Source of the DNA: Lysobacter capsici
GTDB taxonomy: Bacteria > Pseudomonadota > Gammaproteobacteria > Xanthomonadales > Xanthomonadaceae
DNA length: 64,000 nt
Direction of reading: 5' to 3'
NCBI RefSeq assembly: GCF_018732085.1
Contig: NZ_CP076103.1
Coordinates: 1,116,001-1,180,000, forward strand
Below, one piece after another: positions 1 to 7,968 of the stretch (its first letter is position 1; each line of letters opens with the position of its first letter). The position numbers and the translations under genes were made by a program. The notes beneath the pieces are model-generated. The model was not told the origin of the DNA. It worked only from the letters and a program-made list of their open reading frames with translations, and did not search any database.

Positions 1-1016
1 GGATCGGCGACGGCGGCGCCGCGGAACTGGCCGCCGGCCCACAGCAGGCCGCCGTGATCGACCATCAGCGCGTTGATGGTGTCTTCCGGCAAGGTCGCCT
101 CGACCCCGGATTGCGCATGCACGCGCTGGGTGTGGCCGCTGTCGGGATCGTGCCGGTACAGGCCGTTGCCGTAGCCGGAAATCCAGATCCGCCGGTCAGG
201 CGCCTCGACGATGGCGCGCGCGTCGCGCAGCGCCGACAGCGCTTCGTCCTCGACCTTGACCAGGATGCCGGTGTGGCCGTCGAGCCGGTACAGGCCGTCG
301 GCGGCGCCGGCCCAGAGCCGGCCGCGGCGGTCGATCATCACGCTGCGCAGGGCGATCGCCGCGCCGATGCGTTCGACCTTGCCGCCGGGCAGGATCCGAT
401 GCAGGCCGGCGGCGCTGGCCAGCCAGGCGCTGCCGTCGCGGGCCTGGGCCAGCGCCTGCCACGGCGACTGCCGGCTGGCCTCGCCGGGCAGGGCCAGCAG
501 CAGTTCGCGCGTGCCGGTCTGCGGGTCCAGCCGCTCCAGGCCGGCGAGGGTGCCGATCAACAGCGACTCGCGCCACGGCATCAGCGCGACCACCTGCCGT
601 CCGGCCTGCGAATCGGGCGCGCCGTAGCGATGGATGCTGCCGCTGGCCAGGTCCAGGCGCGCCAGGTATTCGGAATGGGTGCCGATCCACAACGCGCGCT
701 GGCCGTCGAGCGCGAGCGCGGTGACGTAGCTGTCGGGCAGGCTGGCCGGGTCGCGCGGATCGTGGCGATACGGCAGGTAGCGCTGGCCGTCGTAACGGTG
801 CAGGCCGCCCTGGGTGCCGACCCAGACGAACCCATGCACGTCCTGGGTGAAGGCGGTGACCGAGTTCTGGCTGAGCCCTTGTTCGCTGCCCAGGCGCGAG
901 AAATAGAAGTCGCGCGTGGCCGCCTCGCAACGCTGCGGCCACGCCGTCGCCCACAGCAGCAAGGCGGTGAGACCGGCGGTCAGCAGGGCGGCGGGGGATA
1001 AGGGACGCACGGACAC
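1..1016 (-). CDS. Two-component regulator propeller protein, N-terminal part (runs off left edge)
   Basis: The 338 codons visible on the minus strand start at GTG 1016 (a second GTG at 1010 is possible). An N-terminal signal peptide or membrane anchor (residues about 1-32, ALLTAGLTALLLWATA) is followed by FSRLGSEQGLSQNSVTAF and then repeated blades of the type GFVWVGTQGGLHRYDG, ALWIGT, RLWAGAADGLYRLDG, RIWISGYGNGLYRHD and LLWAGG. These are Reg_prop blades of the periplasmic ligand-sensing beta-propeller. In this family the propeller is followed by a Y_Y_Y domain, a membrane helix and a cytoplasmic GGDEF or histidine kinase output; that part lies outside the window, so the output type is unknown. 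Propeller identity is firm, output is not. Confidence 0.85.
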   Translation of the reverse strand, partial: MSVRPLSPAALLTAGLTALLLWATAWPQRCEAATRDFYFSRLGSEQGLSQNSVTAFTQDVHGFVWVGTQGGLHRYDGQRYLPYRHDPRDPASLPDSYVTALALDGQRALWIGTHSEYLARLDLASGSIHRYGAPDSQAGRQVVALMPWRESLLIGTLAGLERLDPQTGTRELLLALPGEASRQSPWQALAQARDGSAWLASAAGLHRILPGGKVERIGAAIALRSVMIDRRGRLWAGAADGLYRLDGHTGILVKVEDEALSALRDARAIVEAPDRRIWISGYGNGLYRHDPDSGHTQRVHAQSGVEATLPEDTINALMVDHGGLLWAGGQFRGAAVAD

Positions 1017-1249
1017 CGTGGCGCAGGGCACAAGAGCCGCAGTGTAGGCAAGCGGTCGTGGCAGCAACAAGCTCTCAAGCTATCTTTTCCGGCACGCAGA
1101 TGGTTCGAGCCGGTTTCGCCGGCGCGGCGCGCGCGGCGTGCGCCATCGCAGCCGCTGCGAAGGTCGGCCACGAATGTCCGCAGGGCGGACTTCCCGCACA
1201 GGCCGCAATGCGCCGCGCATTGCTAAACTGCCCCATCCCCCTCGATCCC

Positions 1250-1804
1250 ATGCCTGTGGCCGCGACCGAATTGCCCTTGTTGTCCGATGTCGATGCCGAG
1301 AGCCGCAGCCTCTCGCTCGGCGCTTCGCCTTCCGAATTGCACGGTGCGCTGTGCGGCTGGCTCGCCGGCGGCGGCGCGTCGGTCAACGACTGGCCGGCGC
1401 GCGTGCTCGCCGACCCCGGCACCGCGACCCCGGCCGCCGACGGCGCCCTGGATCGCCTGCGCCTGACCAGCGCCGCGCAACTGGCCGACCGCAGCTTCGG
1501 CTTCGACCTGCTGCTGCCCGACGCCGACGCTTCGCTGAGCGAGCGCAGCGGCGCGCTGTTTGACTGGTGCCGCGGTTTCCTCGGCGGCTTCGGTCTGGCC
1601 GCGGGCGCCGCGCCGAACCTGTCGGAGGAAAGCAGCGAGGCGCTCGGCGACCTCGCCCGCCTGGCCGCGGCCGCGCCGCAGGACGACGGCGACGAGGAAG
1701 ACGAAGAAGCCTTCACCGAGATCGAGGAATTCGTCCGCATCGTCGCCCTGCTGCTGCACGGCGACGTGGCGATGGCGGCGCAGCACAGGCAGCGGCTGAA
1801 CTGA
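1250..1804 (+). CDS. UPF0149 family protein (YgfB-like)
   Basis: This is a 184-residue acidic protein. ATG 1250 (MPVAATELPLLSDVD) is preferred over upstream in-frame codons because homologues begin near this point and the upstream 64 codons look non-coding. It shows the family pattern: an N-terminal helix, SPSELHGALCGWLAGG, a central LPDADASLSERSGALFDWCRGFLGGFGL segment (read in pieces), an acidic stretch DDGDEEDEEAFTEIEEF and a C-terminal helix EFVRIVALLLHGDV. YgfB family proteins are small helical cytoplasmic proteins without an enzymatic role; in Pseudomonas a homologue affects gene regulation. The gene directly precedes pepP with one base between stop and start, as in E. coli ygfB-pepP, so the two are co-transcribed. 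Confidence 0.9.
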   Translation: MPVAATELPLLSDVDAESRSLSLGASPSELHGALCGWLAGGGASVNDWPARVLADPGTATPAADGALDRLRLTSAAQLADRSFGFDLLLPDADASLSERSGALFDWCRGFLGGFGLAAGAAPNLSEESSEALGDLARLAAAAPQDDGDEEDEEAFTEIEEFVRIVALLLHGDVAMAAQHRQRLN

Positions 1805-1805
1805 C

Positions 1806-3140
1806 ATGCACACCGCGCTGACCATGCCGGCCAAGGCGTATGCGCGGCGGCGCAAGCAGCTGATGGACATGGCCGGCGGCGATGCGATCGTGATCGTGCC
1901 CTCGGCGCACGAGTTGATCCGCAGCCGCGACACCCACTACCCGTTCCGCCAGGACTCCGACCTGAGTTACCTGACCGGTTTTCCCGAGCCCGACTCGGTG
2001 CTGGTGCTGGTGCCGGGCCGCAAGCATGGCGAAACCTTGCTGTTCTGCCGCGAGCGCGACGCCGAGCGCGAAGCCTGGGACGGCCCGCGCTACGGCCCGG
2101 AAAACGCGGTCGACGCGTTCGGCCTGGACGACGCGTACCCGATCACCGACCTCGACGACATCCTGCCGGGCCTGCTCGAAGGCCGCACGCGGGTGTACTA
2201 CCACTTCGGCCGCGACACCGATTTCGACCTCAAGCTGATCGGCTGGGTCAACCGCGTGCGCGAGATGGTCCGCCAGGGCGCGCAGCCGCCGCACGAGTTC
2301 CTGGTGCTGGGCCATCTGCTCGACGAACTGCGCTTGTTCAAGGACCGCGACGAGCTGCGTTTCATGCAGCGCGCCGCCGACATCAGCGTGCTCGCCCACG
2401 AAGCGGCGATGCGCGCGGCGCGGCCGGGCATCCGCGAATACGAACTGCAGGCCGAGGTCGAGGCGGTGTTCCGCCGTTTCGATGCCGAACCCGCCTACGG
2501 CAGCATCGTCGGCGCCGGCAGCAACGCCTGCGTGCTGCATTACCGCGCCAACAACGCCGCCTCGCGCGACGGCGACCTGGTCCTGATCGACGCCGGCGCC
2601 GAGTACCGCGGTTACGCCGCCGACATCACCCGCACCTTCCCGGTCAACGGCCGTTTCAGCCCGGCGCAGCGCGCGCTGCACGATCTGGTCGGCGCCGCCC
2701 AGGCCGCGGCGCTGGCGCAGGCGCGGCCGGGTCTGCCGTACGAGGCCGGGCATCTGGCCGCGGTGGAAACCCTGACCGAGGGCCTGCTGCGGCTGGGCCT
2801 GCTCAAGGGCAAGCTCGAACGCAACCTCGCCGACGGCAGCTACCGGCGCTTCTACCGGCACAAGACCGGTCACTGGCTCGGCCTGGACGTGCACGACGTC
2901 GGCGAATACCGCATCGACGGCGAATCGCGCCTGCTCGAACCGGGCATGGTGTTCACCATCGAACCGGGGCTGTACGTCTCCGCCGACGACACCACGGTCG
3001 AACCGAAGTGGCGCGGCATCGGCATCCGTACCGAGGACGATGTGGTGATCGGCAAGGAGGGTTGCGAGGTGCTGACCGACAAGCTGGCGCGTAGCGCGGA
3101 TGAGATCGAGGCGTTGATGGGGCAGCGGCGGGCGGCTTGA
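1806..3140 (+). CDS. pepP: Xaa-Pro aminopeptidase (aminopeptidase P, M24B)
   Basis: This 444-residue cytoplasmic metallopeptidase releases the N-terminal residue from peptides whose second residue is proline. It has the AMP_N domain (about 1-135, with FRQDSDLSYLTGFPEPDS) followed by the pita-bread M24 domain. The dinuclear metal ligands can be read as D262 and D273 in DAGAEYRGYAADITRTF, H356 in HKTGHWLGLDVHDVGEY, E386 in TIEPGLY and E410 in RTEDD. Length matches E. coli PepP (about 440). It starts one base after the stop of the UPF0149 gene, indicating translational coupling. The ubiH-type genes that follow pepP in enterobacteria are not present downstream here. Confidence 0.96.
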   Translation: MHTALTMPAKAYARRRKQLMDMAGGDAIVIVPSAHELIRSRDTHYPFRQDSDLSYLTGFPEPDSVLVLVPGRKHGETLLFCRERDAEREAWDGPRYGPENAVDAFGLDDAYPITDLDDILPGLLEGRTRVYYHFGRDTDFDLKLIGWVNRVREMVRQGAQPPHEFLVLGHLLDELRLFKDRDELRFMQRAADISVLAHEAAMRAARPGIREYELQAEVEAVFRRFDAEPAYGSIVGAGSNACVLHYRANNAASRDGDLVLIDAGAEYRGYAADITRTFPVNGRFSPAQRALHDLVGAAQAAALAQARPGLPYEAGHLAAVETLTEGLLRLGLLKGKLERNLADGSYRRFYRHKTGHWLGLDVHDVGEYRIDGESRLLEPGMVFTIEPGLYVSADDTTVEPKWRGIGIRTEDDVVIGKEGCEVLTDKLARSADEIEALMGQRRAA

Positions 3141-3157
3141 GGTTGGGGTGATGTGGG

Positions 3158-3362
3158 GTGGGGCGACTCGGCTCGCTTCGTATTGATTCGCTTCCGTATC
3201 GGCTCGGCTCGCTTGAACGCGAATCGTCGCGACCCGACGTGACCGTCGCGGAACGACTCGACTCGACTCGTCTCGTCTCGACGTGAGTCGTCGTGACTTC
3301 GATCAGACGCGACTCGCTTCGTTTTCGTCTCGTTCCGTCTTGTCTCGTGTTGTTTTTTCTTG
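3158..3362. repeat. Low-complexity CGACTC/TCTCG degenerate pentamer-hexamer tract
   Basis: About 200 bp composed almost wholly of variants of GACTC, CTCGT, GCTTCG and CGTGAC words, including a run of three CGACT units near 3253-3268 followed by CGTCTCGTCTCG. Such composition suggests repeated slippage. No reading frame across it looks like protein. Confidence 0.7.
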
Positions 3363-3410
3363 CCCGGTCCGCGCACCACAAATTCTTCCAGCGAGCCGCC
3401 TTTGCTTTTT

Positions 3411-3445
3411 CCCCCTTTGTAAAAGGGGGGCAGGGGGATTCGCTT
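3411..3445. repeat. REP-C element (CCCCCTTTGTAAAAGGGGG type)
   Basis: Short inverted repeat CCCCCTTTGTAAAAGGGGG followed by GGCAGGGGGATTCGC. The same unit recurs at 3791-3830, inverted at 3866-3910, and near 56711-56750 and 56985-57028, so it is a dispersed intergenic repeat family. Confidence 0.85.
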
Positions 3446-3529
3446 TTAAGCCGCCAATGGCCTGCAACTCTGCTGTAGAAGCTCTGAAGCTCTGAAGCTT
3501 TAAGCAGGATCAAAAGCTTCCGCCACTAA

Positions 3530-3740
3530 AGCGGCGGGTCACTTTCTTTTGTCTAAAGCGACAAAAGAAAGGTAACCAAAGAAAAACGCTTTTTTGTGGA
3601 TCAAAGGCCCGCGGGTGCGGTGCAGACGCGGGCACGCGCCACACGGGACCTCCATGTCCCGGTGGCGCGCGACGCGCATCCATGCGCGTCGCCCTCCGGG
3701 TGTGCGCTTGCTAACGCGAGTTGGCGGCCTCGCAGCGCTG
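3530..3740. repeat. Hairpin-headed intergenic element
   Basis: It begins with a strong inverted repeat, CTTTCTTTTGT and ACAAAAGAAAG separated by CTAAAGCG (3543-3571), followed by GTAACCAAAGAAAAACGC. After that comes a GC-rich segment with several short palindromic pairs (GCGACGCGCATCCATGCGCGTCGC). Sequences with the motif of a CTTTCTTTTG stem and TAACCAAAGAAA are, from general knowledge, common between genes in proteobacteria. The function is unknown. Confidence 0.6.
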
Positions 3741-3790
3741 GGAGTGAGGAGGGAGATGAAGCTCAAGCTCGAGCAGCACGGCTTTTGCTG

Positions 3791-3830
3791 TCCCCCCCTT
3801 TGTAAAAGGGGGGTAGGGGGATTTGCTTTT
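3791..3830. repeat. REP-C element
   Basis: CCCCCCCTTTGTAAAAGGGGGG followed by TAGGGGGATTTGCTTTT (read in two parts), in the same orientation as the copy at 3411. Confidence 0.85.
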
Positions 3831-3865
3831 GCTGTTGCTCTGCCTGTGCGCTGTTGTTGTCCAAA

Positions 3866-3910
3866 AGCAAAAGCGAATCCCCCTGCCCCCCTTTACAAAG
3901 GTGGGAGCCC
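3866..3910. repeat. REP-C element, inverted
   Basis: GCGAATCCCCCTGCCCCCC followed by TTTACAAAGGTGGG. This is the reverse orientation of the copy at 3791, so the two form a pair that could fold into one long hairpin. Confidence 0.8.
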
Positions 3911-4064
3911 TTCGTTGGAGGGGCGTGGTCGGTGGGGATATTGGGCTGACGTCTTGCGTTAAAGCGGTAACGTCGTGAAGGCGCAGAGTCGTGAATGTAC
4001 GAAAGTGCTCCGTGGAAACGCTAGCTCAGCACGAAAGCCAGCGCCGCTCGTACCAACCGCCCAC

Positions 4065-4976
4065 TCATCGCTCCGGCCCGACACCCTCCGGCCCCATCCG
4101 CTCCAGCACCAACTCCACAAACCGACGCAGCTTCGGCAACGGCTGACGATCGCGCGGATACAGCAGATGCACCGGCCGCGGCGGCGGCAACTCGTTTTCG
4201 AACAGCGCGACCAGGCGCCCCGCGGCGATGTCCTGCGCCAGCAGCACCTGCGGTTGCAGCACGATGCCGCAACCGGCCAGCGCCGCGCGCCGCAAGGCTT
4301 CGCCGTGGTTGGAGGCGAAGCGTCCGCTTACCCGCAGCGGTTCGGGCGAGAGGCTATCGAAGCGCCAGCCGGCGTCGCGATTCCATAGCAGATGGCTCAG
4401 ACAGCTGTGATCGACCAGTTCGCGCGGATCGGTCGGCGTGCCGTGCGCGCGCAGGTACTCGGGCGCGGCGGCGACGATCATGCGGTAGGGCCGCAGCGGC
4501 CGCGCCACCAGGTGATCGGAATCGGCGAGCGGGCCGATCCGGATCGCCGCGTCGAAGGCTTCGGCGATCACATCGGACATGCGGTCGGAGAGCACCAGGT
4601 CGACCGAGACCTCGGGATGGCGCTGCAGGAATTCCGCCACCACCTCCGCCACCGCGCTACCGCCGAGCGTGAACGGCGCGGTCACCCGCAAACGCCCGCG
4701 CAGCCGGTCGTCGTCGCGCATGCGCTCGGCGACCGATTCGGCGTGGCGGACCTGATCGAGGATGCGCCGGCAATCCTCGACGAACGCCGCGCCGACTTCG
4801 GTCAGATGCTGTTTACGCGTATCGCGCTGGAGCAGGCGCGCGCCCAGATGCTCTTCCAGTTGCTTGATGTGCTTGCCGACCATCACCGCCGACAGGTGTT
4901 CGGCCTGGGCCGCGGCGGCGAAACTGCCGGTGTCGGCCACCGCCACGAACACGGCCATGCTGCGCAGCTTGTCCAT
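4065..4976 (-). CDS. LysR family transcriptional regulator
   Basis: The 303-residue product has an N-terminal winged helix-turn-helix (residues about 1-60: MDKLRSMAVFVAVADTGSF, LSAVMVGKHIKQLEEHLGARLL) and a LysR substrate-binding domain (about 90-295: LRGRLRVTAPFTLGG, YLRAHGTP, GCGIVLQPQVLLAQDIAAGRL). The length and layout are those of the subfamily that controls adjacent oxidoreductase genes. It is divergent from the SDR gene at 5078 with a 101-bp shared upstream region, the classic arrangement in which a LysR protein regulates its neighbour and itself. The effector is unknown. Confidence 0.93.
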   Translation of the reverse strand: MDKLRSMAVFVAVADTGSFAAAAQAEHLSAVMVGKHIKQLEEHLGARLLQRDTRKQHLTEVGAAFVEDCRRILDQVRHAESVAERMRDDDRLRGRLRVTAPFTLGGSAVAEVVAEFLQRHPEVSVDLVLSDRMSDVIAEAFDAAIRIGPLADSDHLVARPLRPYRMIVAAAPEYLRAHGTPTDPRELVDHSCLSHLLWNRDAGWRFDSLSPEPLRVSGRFASNHGEALRRAALAGCGIVLQPQVLLAQDIAAGRLVALFENELPPPRPVHLLYPRDRQPLPKLRRFVELVLERMGPEGVGPER

Positions 4977-5077
4977 GGGCTAACCGCCAGTTAGGGGAGC
5001 GCGAAATCCTAGCGCATTCACCGTCGACGCCATCGCGCGCAGACTGGCGTCCTGTCTCCCCATCCGGAATCCCCGTC

Positions 5078-5674
5078 ATGAAGATCCTGCTCGTCGGCGC
5101 CAGCGGCACCCTCGGCCGCGCCATCGCCGACACCTTGAAGCATCACGAGATCCTCGCCGCCGGCCGCAGCAGCGCCGACTACCCGGTCGATATCACCGAC
5201 GATGCCAGCGTCGAGGCCTTGTTCAAGCGCACCGGCAAGCTCGACGCCATCGTGTCGGCAGCCGGCGTGCTGCATTTCGGTCCGCTGGAATCGATGAAGC
5301 CGTCGGATTTCGCGATCGGCCTCAACGACAAGCTGCTCGGGCAGGTGCGGCTGGCGCTGCTCGGCCAGCATCATCTCAACGACGGCGGTTCGATCACCCT
5401 GACCACCGGCATCGTTTCGGAAGAACCGATCCGCGCCGGCGCCAACGCCAGCGCGGTCAATCGTGCGATCGAGGGCTTCGTGCAGGGCGCGGCGTTCGAA
5501 CTCAAGCGCGGGCTGCGCATCAACGCGGTCAGCCCGAACGTGCTGAGCGAATCGTGGGCGGACTACGGCCCGTTCTTCCCCGGCTTCGAACCGGTCACCG
5601 CCGCGCGCGCGGCGCTGGGTTATCAGCGCAGCGTCGAAGGCATCCAGAGCGGTCGGGTGTTCAAGGTCTGGTGA
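5078..5674 (+). CDS. Short-chain dehydrogenase/reductase family protein lacking the YxxxK motif
   Basis: A 198-residue Rossmann-fold protein. The nucleotide-binding motif is GASGTLG (residues 7-13), AAGRSS gives the second strand end, VDITDD the third, and SAAGVLHFGPL the NAG-like motif. The active-site region reads LTTGIVSEEPIRAGANASAVNRAIEGF; aligning on AIEGF with the usual YAASKAALEGF puts Ala where the catalytic Tyr should be and Asn where Lys should be. The C-terminus (RINAVSPNVLSESW) is typical. It is a recognisable SDR subfamily of short proteins, but classical dehydrogenase chemistry is doubtful; a binding or regulatory role, like NmrA-type sensors, is possible. Probably regulated by the divergent LysR protein. 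Confidence 0.85.
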   Translation: MKILLVGASGTLGRAIADTLKHHEILAAGRSSADYPVDITDDASVEALFKRTGKLDAIVSAAGVLHFGPLESMKPSDFAIGLNDKLLGQVRLALLGQHHLNDGGSITLTTGIVSEEPIRAGANASAVNRAIEGFVQGAAFELKRGLRINAVSPNVLSESWADYGPFFPGFEPVTAARAALGYQRSVEGIQSGRVFKVW

Positions 5675-5711
5675 ACGATCGCGGCGCGCGGTCGATGCGC
5701 ACGCGCGCCGA

Positions 5712-6046
5712 TCACAGATGCCGCGGCACCCGCGCCTGCAGCAACGCCACCAACGCGGGCGCCGTGCAGTTGCAGGCGTGCAGTCGTAGTCGTCGGGAAT
5801 ATCCAGACAGACCACGCGCTTGCCGCGCAGCTGCGGCTGGAACTTGTGTTGCAGCTTGCTGCGCTGGGCCTTTTCCATCACGAAGATCAGCTGCGCCCAT
5901 TCGACCAACTCGGCGCCGAGCGGTTGCTCGGCGTCGTGATTGAGCCCGGCCGAGGCTACTTCCAGATCGTCGCGGCCGCCGAACACCTGCTCGGCGGTCG
6001 GGCTGCGCAGCTTGTTCTGGCTGCACACGAACAAGATGCGCTGCAT
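5712..6046 (-). pseudogene. Low-molecular-weight protein tyrosine phosphatase-like gene, frameshifted
   Basis: It starts at ATG 6046 (MQRILFVCSQNKLRSPTAEQ) with the LMW-PTPase P-loop C-x5-R-S in CSQNKLRS, and continues through VASAGLNHDAEQPLG, IFVMEKAQRSKL and CLDIPDDYD. Then the frame is lost. The family C-terminus (APALVALLQARVPRHL, stop TGA 5712-5714) continues in another frame. The break is a 14-nt insertion between two copies of CGTGCAGT (plus strand 5763-5770 and 5777-5784); removing 14 nt restores DYDCTAPALVALLQ and a product of 106 residues, the usual size of this short family (DSP-like LMW phosphatases). Either a recent slippage mutation or a sequencing error. It is followed by no coupled gene; pepQ lies just upstream on the same strand. 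Confidence 0.85.
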
Positions 6047-6053
6047 GCGCGGC

Positions 6054-7412
6054 TCAGGCGCTCGCGGCGAATTCGTCGCGGGTGAGATTGAGCGGCGCGG
6101 CGTCGGTGCAGACCACGTCGTCCTCGATGCGGATGCCGCCGAACGGACGGAACTGGTCGATGCGGTTCCAGTCGACGCTGTCGGCGTGTTCGCCCTTGCG
6201 CAGACCATCCAGCAACAGGTCGACGAAATACAGGCCCGGCTCGATCGTCACCGCCATGCCCGGTTCCAGCACCCGGGTCAGGCGCAGATACGGATGGCCG
6301 GCGGGCTTGTCGATGCGGCCGCCGCGATCGGAGGCGGCGAAACCGGCGACTTCATGCACCTGCAGGCCGATGCCGTGGCCGATGCCGTGCGGGAAGAACA
6401 CGCCGCTCACGCCGGTTTCCACCGCCGCTTCCGGGCTGATGTTGAGCACGCCGAAGTCCTTGAGAATGCCGGCCAGCGCCAGGTGCGCATCGAGATGGAT
6501 GCGCTTGTAGTCGGTGCCGGCGCGGACCTGATCGCACATGACCAATTGCGCGGCGTCGACCGCGTCGATCAGCGCCTGGAACTCGCTGCCGGCATCGCTG
6601 GCGTAGCTGCGGGTGATGTCGCAGGCGTAGCCGTGATGGCTGGCGCCGGCATCGATCAGGAAACTGCGCGACTGCGCCGGCGGCTCGCGGTCGAGTTCCA
6701 TGTAGTGCAGCACCGCGCCGTTCTGGTTGAGGGCGACGATGTTGCCGTACGGCAGTTCGTTGCAGTCCTGGCGTGCGGCGGCGCAATAGGCCAGGTGGAT
6801 GTCGAACTCGCTGCGGCCGGCGCGGAACGCGGCTTCGGCGGCGCGGTGCGCGCGCACGCCCTTGCGGGTCGCTTCGCGCATCATCGCCACTTCGTAGGGC
6901 GTCTTGAAGGCGCGGTGGTATTCGAGGTAATCGATCACCGGCTGCGGGTTGTTCGGCGCGAACTCGCCGAGCGTGCTCAGCGGCTCGCCGAGGATGGCGC
7001 AGCGCGCCGGGTCCTTGGGCAGATGGGCGAGCGCTTCTTCGGCGGTGCGGATCACGATCACCTCGAAATGCTCGACCCACCAGCCGCTGGGCGCCTGCGG
7101 CACGACATGCCAGTAGTCGAACGGCTGCAGGTAGATCAGCTTGGGCGTCTGCCCGGGCGTGGCGACCAGCCAGCTGCCCGGGTTGCGGGTCAGCGGCACC
7201 CAGGCCTTGAACTGCGGGTTCGCCGCGTACGGATAGTCGCGGTCGTCGAACACCTGGTAATGCAGGGTGCCGCTGGGGACGACCAGATGATCGAAACCGC
7301 CGCGCGCCAGCGCCTGCTCGGTGCGGCGTTGCAGTTCGGCGAAATGCTGCGCGTACAGCTCGGCGATGGAGCGGGACGCGGACGGATCGGCGGTGCGGGC
7401 GGGGGCGGTCAT
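6054..7412 (-). CDS. pepQ: Xaa-Pro dipeptidase (prolidase, M24)
   Basis: The 452-residue product has an N-terminal prolidase domain (SGTLHYQVFDDRDYPYAANP, FKAWVPLT, YLQPFDYWHVVP in pieces) and a C-terminal M24 pita-bread domain. Metal-binding segments are FLIDAGASHHGYACDITRSY, FFPHGIGHGIGLQVHEV, AVTIEPGLYF and GIRIEDDVV. It cleaves X-Pro dipeptides in the cytoplasm; PepQ enzymes of this type also hydrolyse organophosphate esters. Length matches PepQ (about 443). It is distinct from pepP at 1806, so the window has two M24 proline peptidases. The damaged phosphatase-like gene follows 7 bp downstream and could share its transcript. Confidence 0.95.
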   Translation of the reverse strand: MTAPARTADPSASRSIAELYAQHFAELQRRTEQALARGGFDHLVVPSGTLHYQVFDDRDYPYAANPQFKAWVPLTRNPGSWLVATPGQTPKLIYLQPFDYWHVVPQAPSGWWVEHFEVIVIRTAEEALAHLPKDPARCAILGEPLSTLGEFAPNNPQPVIDYLEYHRAFKTPYEVAMMREATRKGVRAHRAAEAAFRAGRSEFDIHLAYCAAARQDCNELPYGNIVALNQNGAVLHYMELDREPPAQSRSFLIDAGASHHGYACDITRSYASDAGSEFQALIDAVDAAQLVMCDQVRAGTDYKRIHLDAHLALAGILKDFGVLNISPEAAVETGVSGVFFPHGIGHGIGLQVHEVAGFAASDRGGRIDKPAGHPYLRLTRVLEPGMAVTIEPGLYFVDLLLDGLRKGEHADSVDWNRIDQFRPFGGIRIEDDVVCTDAAPLNLTRDEFAASA

Positions 7413-7485
7413 CGCGGGGCTTCGGCTGGGGAAACGCGGCTATTTTGCCGGATTGCGCGCCGGGCTGGATTTGCCGTTTGCGCTG

Positions 7486-7526
7486 AGCCCCTCTCCCGCA
7501 ACGCGGGAGAGGGGTTGGGGTGAGGG
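7486..7526. repeat. REP-E element (CCTCTCCCGC/GCGGGAGAGG)
   Basis: Inverted repeat CCCCTCTCCCGCAACGCGGGAGAGGGG (two parts) followed by TTGGGGTGAGGG. A related unit lies at 7565-7610 in the opposite orientation and another at 36210-36260. It sits between pepQ (upstream side) and the end of the PilZ gene. Confidence 0.8.
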
Positions 7527-7564
7527 CCTGCGGGTCGTTTGCGTGGCGCCACGATCCGCGCGCG

Positions 7565-7610
7565 CCCTCATCCGCCCTTCGGGCACCTTCTCCCGCTTGC
7601 GGGAGAAGGA
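7565..7610. repeat. REP-E element, inverted partner
   Basis: CCCTCATCCGCCCTTCGGGC followed by ACCTTCTCCCGCTTGCGGGAGAAGG. It contains two nested stems (GCCCTTCGGGC and TTCTCCCGCTTGCGGGAGAA) just downstream of the PilZ gene on the minus strand and may help end transcription. Confidence 0.7.
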
Positions 7611-7617
7611 CACGGCG

Positions 7618-7968
7618 TTACTCGTAACTCGCCCCGGGCGAATCCAGCCACTGACGCAGATGCTGCATGCCGTCTTCGGGCATGGCGATAAAGCGAAAAC
7701 CGGTCCAGGTCTGGCCCGGGACGCTGGCGCGGTCCTGCCACAGCAGGTGCGCGCCGACTTCGATCGGCGAGGCGTGCTGCGGCGCGTCGCGCAGGTTGAA
7801 GCGCAACTGGTACAGCGCGTCGTCGACCAGCGGTGCGCTGGCGATCAGCATCATGCCGGTCTCGGACAGATTGCCCAGATGGCCGATCACCGTCTCGGTC
7901 ATGGTGTCGACCACCTGCACCGTCTCGACGATGCGGCGCCGGCGAGTGCGGCGGTATTCCTCGTTCAT
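7618..7968 (-). CDS. PilZ domain protein
   Basis: This is a 116-residue single-domain protein starting at ATG 7968 (MNEEYRRTRRRRIVETVQVV). It shows the PilZ c-di-GMP-binding signature: an arginine-rich N-terminal RxxxR segment (RRTRRRR) and a (D/N)xSxxG motif in NLSETG, then the beta-barrel strands (LYQLRFNLRD, VGAHLLWQD, TWTGFRFIAM). It overlaps the stop codon of the upstream DUF1631 gene by 4 bp (ATGA), so the pair is translationally coupled. The likely role is a c-di-GMP-responsive adaptor; the target is unknown, though coupling suggests it acts with the DUF1631 protein. Confidence 0.88.
   Translation of the reverse strand: MNEEYRRTRRRRIVETVQVVDTMTETVIGHLGNLSETGMMLIASAPLVDDALYQLRFNLRDAPQHASPIEVGAHLLWQDRASVPGQTWTGFRFIAMPEDGMQHLRQWLDSPGASYE

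Larger units (their letters stand above)
3141..4064. other. Gene-free repeat-rich intergenic region between pepP and the lysR gene
   Basis: No convincing gene is seen. From about 3158 to 3362 the sequence is a low-complexity string of degenerate CGACTC/TCGTC words. Then follow one REP-C element (3411-3445), a conserved-looking hairpin element (3530-3740), two further REP-C elements in opposite orientation (3791-3830 and 3866-3910) and about 150 bp without recognisable structure. Short open frames here have no family features. Confidence 0.75.

Noticed and set aside
54..1001. Plus-strand frame of 315 codons at the left edge
   Set aside because: Antisense to the propeller gene, whose blades are clear on the minus strand.
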